From the NCBI GenBank assembly GCA_026390835.1, contig JAPLFD010000009.1, forward strand, positions 1 to 64,000: 64,000 nt of DNA, given 5' to 3'. The position numbers and the translations under genes are program-made. Under the pieces are notes generated by a model. It did not search any database and was not told the DNA's origin. It worked only from the letters and a program-made list of their open reading frames with translations. Source of the stretch: Sphingobacteriales bacterium (GTDB taxonomy: Bacteria > Bacteroidota > Bacteroidia > Sphingobacteriales > Sphingobacteriaceae). This document shows positions 26,407-34,398 of the stretch, one piece after another (position 1 is the stretch's first letter; the number at the start of each line of letters is the position of its first letter).

Positions 26407-29094
26407 ATGAACGTAACCATGGAAATTTCGTTAACCGAATTGGTACGTAACTTGGCAAATAATCCGGCCGATGTTAATTTCAATACGGCTTTACGCAATG
26501 CAGAGAGCCGTTTAAAAGAAAGTCGCAAAGATTTTATTAGCCTTTTTGGTGAAGAATTTGAGAAAGTGAGCCCTGGTGCGCCCCTTGCTCCTTTCTTTGC
26601 TACCAAAGAAAATTCACAAAACATTAAAATAAACGCAACCAATGCAGATGTGTTGGCATTCTTAACTAAAGAATCTAACAGTGCCATTGAGCGTTCATTC
26701 AATATTCTACGTACCCGTATCGATAAATTTGGGGTTACTTCTCCAAACATTCAATTACAAGAAGGCTCTAACCGTATTTTAATTGAGCTGCCTGGTGTAT
26801 CCGATCCGGTTCGTGTACGTAAACTTTTACAAGGTTCAGCTAAATTGGAGTTCTGGGAAACCTACGATAACACCGAAATTTACCCACTTTTAGAGAATGC
26901 TAATAAATTAGCTGCTAGCACTATTAAACCAACTGCAACTGCCGATACTTCGAAAGCAGCTCCAGAAAGCAGCAAATTAGCCGCATTGGGCAAAACAGAT
27001 ACCACTAAGAAAGATGCAAAATTAGCGCAAGACCAAGCAGCCCTAGCGAAACAAAATCCATTATTTGCGCTATTAAGCCCAGCCACATACCAAGGAGAAG
27101 ATGGCCAAACAGCCTTGCGCCCAGGTCCTGTAGTTGGTTTTGTAGCTCAAAAAGATACCGCTAAAGTAAATGCCTTATTAAGTAGCCCTGCTATTAAATC
27201 AATCATTCCTGCTAGTATTAAACTGTTTTGGGGTGTAAAACCCGTATCAGAAGAAAGTAAAGTATTTGAACTTTATGCCATTAAAGTAAGTAAGGTTGAT
27301 GGAACACCAGCTTTAGGTGGTGATGTAATATCTGATGCCCGTGACGATTTCGATCAACGTGGTAACCCAGAAGTTGTGATGGTTATGAACTCCGAAGGTG
27401 CTCGTGAATGGAAAAGTATTACAGCTTTAGCCTCTTCAGATCCTAACAACAAGAAAAGTGTAGCCATTGTTTTAGACAACAATGTATACTCTGCTCCTAC
27501 GGTTCAGGGTGAAATTCCAAATGGTGTTTCGTCCATTTCAGGAAGCTTTAAAGTAGAAGATACTAAAGATTTAGCCAACGTATTAAAAGCAGGTCGTTTA
27601 CCTGCACCGGCTAAAATTGTGAGCGAATATATTGTAGGTCCTTCATTAGGTGCCGAATCAATTAATAGTGGGTTAATTTCTACCTTGGCTGGTATTGCCG
27701 TCATCTTATTATTTATGGCCCTATACTACAACAAGGCAGGGTGGGTAGCCAATGTTTCTTTAGTAGTCAATCTATTCTTCTTAATGGGCGTATTAGCCTC
27801 ATTAGGCGCTGTATTAACTTTACCAGGCATTGCAGGTATCGTATTATCTTTAGGTATGTCGGTAGATGCGAACGTGCTTATTTACGAACGTGTGCGTGAG
27901 GAAATGGCTACCGGAAAAAGCTTGCGATTGGCTATTGCAGAAGGATTTAAAAAAGCAATGTCTTCAATCCTCGATTCAAACATTACCACCTTCTTAACGG
28001 GATTAATTTTATACATTTTTGGTAGCGGCCCAATCTTAGGATTTGCCACTACCTTAATGATTGGTATCATGACCTCCCTTTTTGCCGCCATTTTTATTAC
28101 TCGTTTAATATTTGAATGGATGTTGGGCAAAAACCAAAACATCAGCTTTTCTATTAAAGCCACTCAAAATTTATTTAAAGATTCCAAATTTGATTTTATT
28201 ACTGGCCGTAGAAAATTCTATGTTTTCTCTAGCGTAATTATCATAGCTGGACTTATTTCCATGTTTACCCGTGGATTTAGCCTAGGTGTTGATTTCAAAG
28301 GTGGACGCTCCTATTTTGTAGAATTTAAAGAAGCAGTAAAAACTACTGACGTTCGTAAAGTATTAACAGAAGAATTTGGTACGGCCCCAGAAGTAAAAAC
28401 TTTTGGATCAAGCAATGAGGTTAAAATTACCACTTCGTACTTGGTAGACGATAATTCTGAAAATGCAGATGCTACTGCCAACGAAAAATTAATTGCCGGA
28501 TTGAAGAAAATTAGCTCTGGCTTCGAAATTAAAGATTCACAAAAAGTAGGACCAACCATTGCAAATGACATTAAAGTATCGGCTATTTACGCCGTATTAT
28601 TTGCCATATTGGTGGTATTCTTATACATTTTAATTCGTTTCCGGAAATGGCAATTTGGTTTAGCGGCCATTGTAGCTTTGGCACATGATGTGCTTATTTT
28701 ATTGGCTTTATTCTCTTTATTAAATGGTGTATTGCCATTCTCATTAGACATCGATCAAGCCTTTATTGCAGCAATCTTAACCGTAATGGGTTATTCTATT
28801 AACGATACCGTTGTAGTATTCGACCGTGTGAGAGAATACATCAACCAACACCACACCAAAAACGAAAACCTACCATCGGTAATTAACAATGCCCTTAACA
28901 GCACGCTGAGTCGTACCGTAGTAACTGGTTTATGTACCATGTTGGTATTAATTATCATCTTCATTTTCGGTGGAGAGATCTTAAGAGGATTCTCCTTTGC
29001 CATGTTAATTGGTGTTATTTTCGGAACATATTCATCGCTATTCGTAGCCACTCCATTTGTGGTTGAGTTTATCCGCGAAAAAACAGAAAACTAA
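26407..29094 (+). CDS. secDF: Protein translocase SecDF fusion, N-terminus missing
   Basis: SecDF uses the proton gradient to help pull secreted proteins across the inner membrane. The 895-residue ORF contains the SecD periplasmic region, the SecD membrane block (YYNKAGWVANVSLVVNLF..., LSLGMSVDANVLIYERVREE), and the SecF half (SLGVDFKGGRSYFVEF, MGYSINDTVVVFDRVREY). The start is odd: the frame opens AAG CTA AAC GCA CAA GGC GGT ATG after a TAA at 26380-26382, so it begins exactly at the GGMNVT motif. The first membrane helix and the LGLDLKGG motif, roughly the first 100 residues of relatives, are absent and not found in the 110 bp after folA. It looks like a deletion between leader and codon ~100, or an assembly error. 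Confidence 0.9.
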   Translation: MNVTMEISLTELVRNLANNPADVNFNTALRNAESRLKESRKDFISLFGEEFEKVSPGAPLAPFFATKENSQNIKINATNADVLAFLTKESNSAIERSFNILRTRIDKFGVTSPNIQLQEGSNRILIELPGVSDPVRVRKLLQGSAKLEFWETYDNTEIYPLLENANKLAASTIKPTATADTSKAAPESSKLAALGKTDTTKKDAKLAQDQAALAKQNPLFALLSPATYQGEDGQTALRPGPVVGFVAQKDTAKVNALLSSPAIKSIIPASIKLFWGVKPVSEESKVFELYAIKVSKVDGTPALGGDVISDARDDFDQRGNPEVVMVMNSEGAREWKSITALASSDPNNKKSVAIVLDNNVYSAPTVQGEIPNGVSSISGSFKVEDTKDLANVLKAGRLPAPAKIVSEYIVGPSLGAESINSGLISTLAGIAVILLFMALYYNKAGWVANVSLVVNLFFLMGVLASLGAVLTLPGIAGIVLSLGMSVDANVLIYERVREEMATGKSLRLAIAEGFKKAMSSILDSNITTFLTGLILYIFGSGPILGFATTLMIGIMTSLFAAIFITRLIFEWMLGKNQNISFSIKATQNLFKDSKFDFITGRRKFYVFSSVIIIAGLISMFTRGFSLGVDFKGGRSYFVEFKEAVKTTDVRKVLTEEFGTAPEVKTFGSSNEVKITTSYLVDDNSENADATANEKLIAGLKKISSGFEIKDSQKVGPTIANDIKVSAIYAVLFAILVVFLYILIRFRKWQFGLAAIVALAHDVLILLALFSLLNGVLPFSLDIDQAFIAAILTVMGYSINDTVVVFDRVREYINQHHTKNENLPSVINNALNSTLSRTVVTGLCTMLVLIIIFIFGGEILRGFSFAMLIGVIFGTYSSLFVATPFVVEFIREKTEN

Positions 29095-29112
29095 TTTTCA
29101 CAAAATCTAAAT

Positions 29113-29145
29113 AAAAAGCCTTTCGAAATTCGAGGGGCTTTTTTA
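29113..29145 (+). terminator. Terminator of secDF
   Basis: AAAAAGCCTTTCGAA pairs with TTCGAGGGGCTTTTT (two G-U pairs, inner pairs open to form the loop), followed by a T-run. It starts 18 bp after the secDF stop. Confidence 0.85.
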
Positions 29146-29186
29146 TTTCAAAAATATTTTAGATATTTGTTGTACTAATTATTGCT

Positions 29187-29630
29187 ATGTCAACAGACCC
29201 GTTTTACGCCTACTCTCACTTACTCGACCGAACGGCACGAAAGGTAAAGCAATACGCCCAGCGTCAATTCAATACCCAACAATTTGACATTACGGTAGAC
29301 CAATGGCTAGTGCTCAAAAACTTAAAAGAGCAAGAGCACCTCAACCAAAGTGAATTGGCCGACCTTTTAGGAAAAGATCATCCTACACTTACCCGCATTA
29401 TCGATTTATTGTGCAAAAAAGACCTGGTTGAGCGTCGTATAAATCAGACTGATCGTCGTAGCTTTACGGTGCATTTAACAAGCATCGGAAAAAATAAAGC
29501 GGCAGAATGGAGCCCAAAAATGGGTGAAATACGTATGAAGGCCTGGGAAAACTTGAGTGAAAAAGATTATACCGACTTGAAACGAATTTTAAACACCATC
29601 TATACTAATTTAGATACGAAGACCCTATAA
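29187..29630 (+). CDS. MarR family transcriptional regulator
   Basis: This 147-residue protein has the MarR fold: helices flanking a winged helix-turn-helix with LNQSELADLLGKDHPTLTRIIDLLCKKDLVERR (split here as two conserved blocks near 53-85) and the wing RRINQTDRRSFTVHLT. It represses or activates in response to small ligands in the family. It sits 2 bp before the ferredoxin reductase gene, so it likely controls that operon. The ligand is unknown. Confidence 0.92.
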   Translation: MSTDPFYAYSHLLDRTARKVKQYAQRQFNTQQFDITVDQWLVLKNLKEQEHLNQSELADLLGKDHPTLTRIIDLLCKKDLVERRINQTDRRSFTVHLTSIGKNKAAEWSPKMGEIRMKAWENLSEKDYTDLKRILNTIYTNLDTKTL

Positions 29631-29632
29631 AA

Positions 29633-30637
29633 ATGATTACAACAGATATTTGCATTATTGGAGCCGGGCCGGTGGGCTTATTTACGGTTTTCGAAGCCGG
29701 ATTGTTAAAAATGCGTTGCCATTTAATTGATGCCCTGCCTCAAATTGGCGGACAACTATCCGAAATTTATCCTCAAAAACCCATCTACGATATTCCGGGT
29801 TATCCTGAAATTAAGGCCCAAGAACTTATTGATAGGTTGATGGAACAAATTGACCCATTTGAGCCAGGCTTTACCCTAGGCGAACGGGTAGAAGAATTGG
29901 AAAAACAGGCTGATGGCTCGTACATTGTACGCACCAACGAAGGGACGGCGGTACATTGCCAGGTGGTAGCCATTGCAGGCGGCTTAGGTTGTTTTGAGCC
30001 CCGTAAACCGGAGATTGAAGGCCTAGAAGATTTTGAAGGCAAAGGGGTAGCCTATATGGTTAAACAACCCGAGCTATTTCGCGATAAAAACATTGTATTA
30101 GCAGGCGGTGGCGACTCTGCCCTCGATTGGACAATTTACCTAGCCGACGTAGCCAAAAAAGTAACTTTAGTACACCGTGGCGACACCTTCCGTGGGGCGC
30201 CTGATTCAGCCGAAAAAGTATTTGAATTGGCAAAAGAAGGAAAAATTAACTTGGTATTGCAATCAAACGTATTGAGCATTTCCGGAAAAGAACATATAGA
30301 ATCTATTACGCTGGTTGGAAAAGATAAAGAAGAAAAAACCTTAGCAACCGACTACTTAATTCCGCTCTTCGGTTTAAGCCCTAAATTAGGCCCGCTAGCC
30401 AACTGGGGTTTAAGCATTGATAAATCTGCCATCGAGGTTAATACCTTTGATTATTCGACCAATGTAGAGCGTATTTTCGCTATTGGCGACATCAATACCT
30501 ATCCTGGAAAATTGAAATTGATTTTGTGTGGTTTCCACGAAGCAGCCTTAATGGTACAAAGTGCCTTTAAATTTGTGTACCCCGATCAAAAATTAAGTTT
30601 TAAATACACTACCGTTTACGGCGTAAATGCATTCTAA
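29633..30637 (+). CDS. Ferredoxin--NADP(+) reductase (thioredoxin reductase-like)
   Basis: This 334-residue flavoprotein has two Rossmann domains: FAD motif CIIGAGPVGLFTVFEAG at the N-terminus and NADPH motif VLAGGGDSALDWTIYLAD near 156-173. It ends with FAIGDINTYPGKLKLILCGFHEAAL. It lacks the CxxC of thioredoxin reductase and resembles YumC-type reductases, which pass electrons between NADPH and ferredoxin. The next gene encodes a 2Fe-2S ferredoxin, which supports this. It is 2 bp after the MarR gene and its stop is within 2 bp of the ferredoxin start. Confidence 0.92.
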   Translation: MITTDICIIGAGPVGLFTVFEAGLLKMRCHLIDALPQIGGQLSEIYPQKPIYDIPGYPEIKAQELIDRLMEQIDPFEPGFTLGERVEELEKQADGSYIVRTNEGTAVHCQVVAIAGGLGCFEPRKPEIEGLEDFEGKGVAYMVKQPELFRDKNIVLAGGGDSALDWTIYLADVAKKVTLVHRGDTFRGAPDSAEKVFELAKEGKINLVLQSNVLSISGKEHIESITLVGKDKEEKTLATDYLIPLFGLSPKLGPLANWGLSIDKSAIEVNTFDYSTNVERIFAIGDINTYPGKLKLILCGFHEAALMVQSAFKFVYPDQKLSFKYTTVYGVNAF

Positions 30638-30638
30638 T

Positions 30639-30962
30639 ATGATGATTAATGTAACTGTTGAAGATCGCGATGGCGCTAGCCAAGTAGTTGAATTACCTAC
30701 GGATATCAATTTAAACCTCATGGAAGCCCTTAAAGCTTCGGGCTACAATATTTTAGCTACTTGCGGAGGAATGGCGTTATGCGCTACCTGTCACGTACAG
30801 GTATTACAAGGCTCAGAGCAATTACCCGAAGCACAGGATGCAGAGCTAGATATGTTGGATACCTTACCCGATGCCGGATTTGATAGTCGTTTGGCCTGTC
30901 AATTGCGGATTAATGAAAGTTTAGACGGGGTAAAAGTGAAAATTAGAGGCGACGAACAGTAA
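30639..30962 (+). CDS. 2Fe-2S ferredoxin
   Basis: This ~107-residue protein has the adrenodoxin-type cluster pattern C-x5-C-x2-C as TCGGMALCATCHVQV and the fourth Cys in RLACQL. The fold starts MINVTVEDRDGASQ. ATG codons at 30639 and 30642 avoid overlap with the reductase; an upstream in-frame ATG at 30627 overlaps it by 11 bp and is less likely. It is the probable electron partner of the reductase just upstream. The final electron acceptor is unknown. Confidence 0.92.
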   Translation: MMINVTVEDRDGASQVVELPTDINLNLMEALKASGYNILATCGGMALCATCHVQVLQGSEQLPEAQDAELDMLDTLPDAGFDSRLACQLRINESLDGVKVKIRGDEQ

Positions 30963-30970
30963 AAAAGAAA

Positions 30971-31393
30971 TTAGCTTTTTAAAACCATTTTGAAGTGCTG
31001 AATGCCAGCTTCTTCAAACTGTGGGCCTTCGGACACGAAGCCAAATTTGCTATACAAACCCATAGCTTGTAGCTGAGCATTCAGGTAAACGTAGGTTGCA
31101 TCTTCTGGTAAATCGGCAAGTACTGCAGTTACCAAAGCTTGGCCAACACCCTTTCCTCTGTAGGCCATGGCCACCGCAAAGCGCTCTAACTTATACCCTT
31201 TATCAGTTTTGCGCCAACGTGCTGCTCCCACTGGCAATTCGTCTAATCTGGCTAAAAAGTGGGTAGATTCTTCTTCAAACTCCCACTCCAATTCGGGTGG
31301 ACAGTCTTGCTCGTCTACAAAAACCTCTCTACGAATTTCGAAGACGTGGGCTAATTCAAGTTCAGAATCTACTTTATTTACGAGTATAGACAT
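30971..31393 (-). CDS. GNAT family N-acetyltransferase
   Basis: This 140-residue protein has the acetyl-CoA-binding motif A of GNAT enzymes (LERFAVAMAYRGKGVGQALV) with the R-x-x-G-x-G/A core, followed by YLNAQLQAMGLYSKFGF. The N-terminal VFEIRREVFVDEQDCPPELEW resembles the YjdJ/ElaA-like group. The acceptor substrate is unknown. Its start overlaps the fbaA stop by one base (TAATG), so it is translated from the aldolase mRNA. Confidence 0.88.
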   Translation of the reverse strand: MSILVNKVDSELELAHVFEIRREVFVDEQDCPPELEWEFEEESTHFLARLDELPVGAARWRKTDKGYKLERFAVAMAYRGKGVGQALVTAVLADLPEDATYVYLNAQLQAMGLYSKFGFVSEGPQFEEAGIQHFKMVLKS

Positions 31394-32472
31394 TAGAGTT
31401 TATCGTTTACGTTTAGGCAATTTAAATCTTCAAAAGCTTGCGTTAAACGAGTTACAAATTGCTCTTCGCCTTTACGCAACCACACACGTGGATCGTAAAA
31501 TTTCTTATTGGGCACATCATCTCCCTCGGGGTTACCAATTTGAGCTTGCAAATAGGCTTGTTTTGCTTTGTAGAAGTCTAAAACACCCTCCCAATATGCC
31601 CACTGCATATCGGTATCTATATTCATTTTAATGGCACCATAGGAAATGGCTTCTCTAATTTCTTCTTGAGAAGAACCAGAACCACCGTGGAAAACAAAAT
31701 TTATTGGCTTTTCTGGGCTTAAGGAAAATTCTTGACGGATAAATTCTTGCGAATTTTTAAGAATTACGGGCTGTAATTTAACATTCCCGGGTTTGTAAAC
31801 CCCGTGTACATTTCCAAAAGCAGCAGCAATGGTAAATTTATCGCTTACACTGCTCAACTCTTTGTAGGCATAGGCTACTTCAGAAGGTTGGGTATATAAT
31901 CTTGCGCTATCTACATCGGTATTATCTACCCCATCTTCTTCGCCACCGGTTACGCCTAATTCAATTTCTAGGGTCATGCCCATTTTGGCCATACGGGCCA
32001 AATAGGTTTTACATATTTCTATATTTTCTTCTAATGACTCTTCTGATAAATCAATCATATGAGACGAAAACAAAGGTTTTCCATGACGGGCGAAGAATTT
32101 TTCGCCATAATCTAACAAACCATCAATCCAAGGCAATAATTTTTTAGCCGCATGATCGGTATGTAGAATTACCGCAATACCGTAATGCTCAGCTAGCAAA
32201 TGTACATGCTCAGCAGCAGAAACTGCACCCAAAATACAAGCTTGTTGATTCTCGTTGCTTAATGTTTTACCGGCATAAAATTGAGCACCACCGTTTGATA
32301 GCTGAATAATAACTGGCGATTTTACCGCTTTGGCAGTTTCCATAACTGCATTGATAGAATTGGTTCCAATTACGTTTACAGCCGGCAGGGCAAATTGATG
32401 TTTTTTGGCAACTTCAAACAGTTCTTGAACGGCATCGCCTACTAACACTCCAGTAAAATTTTTTAAGCTCAT
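31393..32472 (-). CDS. fbaA: Class II fructose-bisphosphate aldolase
   Basis: This zinc enzyme cleaves fructose-1,6-bisphosphate in glycolysis and works in reverse in gluconeogenesis. The 359-residue length fits class IIA. Key motifs are VILHTDHAAKKLLPW (zinc His and catalytic Asp near 110), LEIELGVTGGEEDGVDN, AAFGNVHGVYKPGN and FVFHGGSGSS, plus KMNIDTDMQWAYW. It lies divergent from accD with a 152 bp gap, and the GNAT gene follows with a one-base overlap. Confidence 0.97.
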   Translation of the reverse strand: MSLKNFTGVLVGDAVQELFEVAKKHQFALPAVNVIGTNSINAVMETAKAVKSPVIIQLSNGGAQFYAGKTLSNENQQACILGAVSAAEHVHLLAEHYGIAVILHTDHAAKKLLPWIDGLLDYGEKFFARHGKPLFSSHMIDLSEESLEENIEICKTYLARMAKMGMTLEIELGVTGGEEDGVDNTDVDSARLYTQPSEVAYAYKELSSVSDKFTIAAAFGNVHGVYKPGNVKLQPVILKNSQEFIRQEFSLSPEKPINFVFHGGSGSSQEEIREAISYGAIKMNIDTDMQWAYWEGVLDFYKAKQAYLQAQIGNPEGDDVPNKKFYDPRVWLRKGEEQFVTRLTQAFEDLNCLNVNDKL

Positions 32473-32624
32473 ATGGTTTTTTATTAAGGGAAATTATATT
32501 GCCTAAAAATACGCATTTTGCCTATATAACGGATAAAATTGGCGATTAATATTGCAGTATTTGGAAATTTATAGCGGTATGATTTCTTATTTTTTTGTTT
32601 CTTTGTAACTCAATTACTAACAAT

Positions 32625-33470
32625 ATGCCTTGGTTTAAGAGAGATAAAAAGGGAATTCATACGTCTACCGAAGATAAATTAGAGGCTCCGGACGGTATTT
32701 GGGAAAAATGTCCATCCTGTAAAAAAGCCCTTCACTATCAAGAGCAAGTAGATAATTTACATGTTTGCCAGTACTGCAATCACCATTTACGCATTGGGTC
32801 TAGAGAGTATTTTGAACTGTTATTTGACCACAATGATTTTAAAGAATTGTTTGGCAATTTAACTTCTGGAGACCCCCTAGAATTTACGGATAGTAAAAAG
32901 TATACCGAGCGCATTGTCGAAACCACCAAAAAAACAGGCTTAAAAGATGCTATTAGAGCTGCTCATGGGAAAATTGAGGGGCAAGATTTAGTGATAGCTT
33001 GTATGGATTTTGCGTTTATTGGAGGCTCTATGGGATCGGTAGTGGGCGAAAAAATTGCACGTTCTATTGATTATTGCATTAAAAATAAGATTCCGTTTTT
33101 ATTGATTTCTAAATCGGGCGGAGCCCGTATGATGGAAGCGGCTTTTTCCTTAATGCAAATGGCCAAAACATCGGCTAAATTGGCTTTGTTAAGCAGAGCT
33201 AAAATTCCCTATATTTCGTTATTAACCGACCCAACCACGGGTGGGGTAACCGCTTCTTATGCCATGCTTGGCGATATTAATATTGCCGAACCAGGCGCCT
33301 TAATTGGCTTTGCTGGCCCAAGAGTTATTAAAGAAACCATTAAACGAGATTTACCCAAAGGATTCCAAACATCGGAGTTTGTGCTAGAGCACGGCTTTCT
33401 AGATTTTATTGTCAATCGTGGCGAAATGAAGTCGAAAATAGCCTCTTTTGTGCGCATGATGGCGAATTAA
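32625..33470 (+). CDS. accD: Acetyl-CoA carboxylase carboxyltransferase subunit beta
   Basis: AccD transfers the carboxyl group from biotin to acetyl-CoA in the first step of fatty acid synthesis. The 281-residue protein starts [11 protein letters not shown] and carries the four-Cys zinc finger (CPSC near 29-32 and CQYC near 48-51), then the crotonase-type domain with [38 protein letters not shown] and [16 protein letters not shown] use the ATG at 32625 because the family begins there; an earlier in-frame start at 32595 adds ten unrelated residues. alkB starts 1 bp later. Confidence 0.97.
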   Translation: MPWFKRDKKGIHTSTEDKLEAPDGIWEKCPSCKKALHYQEQVDNLHVCQYCNHHLRIGSREYFELLFDHNDFKELFGNLTSGDPLEFTDSKKYTERIVETTKKTGLKDAIRAAHGKIEGQDLVIACMDFAFIGGSMGSVVGEKIARSIDYCIKNKIPFLLISKSGGARMMEAAFSLMQMAKTSAKLALLSRAKIPYISLLTDPTTGGVTASYAMLGDINIAEPGALIGFAGPRVIKETIKRDLPKGFQTSEFVLEHGFLDFIVNRGEMKSKIASFVRMMAN

Positions 33471-33471
33471 A

Positions 33472-34074
33472 ATGGATTTGTTTGGGGTAAATTCTGAGCA
33501 CAATATATTACCTTTTGAAGGTACGGTTAATTATTTTGGATCAGTGCTTACACCTAAACTTGCCGATCATTTTTACCATCAATTATTAAATACTATTGAC
33601 TGGAAAAATGATGAGGCTCGTATTTTTGGCAAACAATACATTACCAAACGAAAAGTTGCTTGGTATGGCGATTTAGGCTATTCTTATGCCTATTCCAATA
33701 GCACCAAAGTGGCTTTACCCTGGACTCAAGACTTGCTTGAATTGAAAAGAGTAGTGGAAGATTTAAGTGGTTTTACCTTCAATTCATGCTTACTTAATTT
33801 GTATCATTCTGGCGATGAGGCTATGGGCTGGCACAGCGATGACGAAAAATCTTTGGGGAAAAATAGCTGCATTGCTTCACTAAGTTTAGGTGCAGAACGA
33901 AAATTTAGCTTTAAACACAAAAATAGTGGGCAAACAGTATCTCTAGATTTAGAACACGGGAGCTTGTTGCTTATGAAAAACGAAACTCAAACCTATTGGC
34001 TTCACAGACTAAATAAAAGCACAAAAATTAAAAATCCTAGAGTTAACCTCACCTTTCGGACCTTTGTAGGCTAA
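33472..34074 (+). CDS. alkB: AlkB-like 2-oxoglutarate/Fe(II) dioxygenase
   Basis: AlkB proteins reverse alkylation damage in DNA or RNA by oxidative demethylation. The 200-residue protein has the iron motif H-x-D in MGWHSDDEKSLG (near 122), the distal His in YWLHRLNKS (near 175), and the 2-oxoglutarate-binding Arg pair in NPRVNLTFR. FNSCLLNLYHSGDE matches the substrate lid. It lies 1 bp after accD, probably by chance co-transcription, and meets the convergent PhnA-like gene with no gap. Confidence 0.92.
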   Translation: MDLFGVNSEHNILPFEGTVNYFGSVLTPKLADHFYHQLLNTIDWKNDEARIFGKQYITKRKVAWYGDLGYSYAYSNSTKVALPWTQDLLELKRVVEDLSGFTFNSCLLNLYHSGDEAMGWHSDDEKSLGKNSCIASLSLGAERKFSFKHKNSGQTVSLDLEHGSLLLMKNETQTYWLHRLNKSTKIKNPRVNLTFRTFVG

Positions 34075-34284
34075 TTACTTTTTCTTCAAATAACAGGTTT
34101 TTATAACAATAACAGAACCTTCTACTTTGCCTTCAATGGTATCTTCATTGTCGGTTAAACGGATATTTTTTACCACGGTGCCCCGTTTAATACCACTCGA
34201 AAATCCTTTTACTTTGAGGGTTTGTGTCACTACTACCGAATCGCCGGCCTGTAGGATATTTCCATTACTATCTTTTGGTTCCAT
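34075..34284 (-). CDS. PhnA/YjdM C-terminal domain protein
   Basis: This 69-residue protein matches the C-terminal domain of PhnA/YjdM proteins: DSNGNILQAGDSVVVTQTLKVKG, IKRGTVVKNIRLT and a closing TCYLKKK. The N-terminal zinc ribbon of full-length relatives is absent, so this is the stand-alone form. Its cellular role is not established; the name comes from a linkage to phosphonate genes in E. coli. Its ATG lies only 13 bp after the 3' end of tRNA-Arg on the same strand, leaving no room for its own promoter. Confidence 0.85.
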   Translation of the reverse strand: MEPKDSNGNILQAGDSVVVTQTLKVKGFSSGIKRGTVVKNIRLTDNEDTIEGKVEGSVIVIKTCYLKKK

Positions 34285-34297
34285 GGTGTGTATTTAG

Positions 34298-34369
34298 TGT
34301 ACCCAGAGGGATTCGAACCCCCATCTGCAGAACCGGAATCTGCAATTCTATCCATTGAACTATGGGTAC
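34298..34369 (-). tRNA. tRNA-Arg (CCG)
   Basis: On the minus strand this 72-base gene folds as a full cloverleaf: acceptor GTACCCA/TGGGTAC with discriminator A, D-arm with GTTC/GAAT, anticodon stem GCAGA/TCTGC enclosing TTCCGGT (anticodon CCG, reading CGG), and a T-arm with GGTTCGAATCC. CCA is not encoded. It lies 29 bp after ychF and 13 bp before the PhnA-like gene on the same strand. Confidence 0.97.
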
Positions 34370-34387
34370 AGGTTAAATAGGTTTATA

Positions 34388-34395
34388 TAAAGGTA
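34388..34395 (-). promoter_or_regulatory. Weak -7 box candidate upstream of tRNA-Arg
   Basis: TACCTTTA on the minus strand differs from TAnnTTTG by its last base and lies 18 bp before the tRNA 5' end. It could start a tRNA-Arg transcript independent of ychF. No -33 box is evident, so readthrough from ychF is the alternative. Confidence 0.25.
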
Positions 34396-34398
34396 CTA

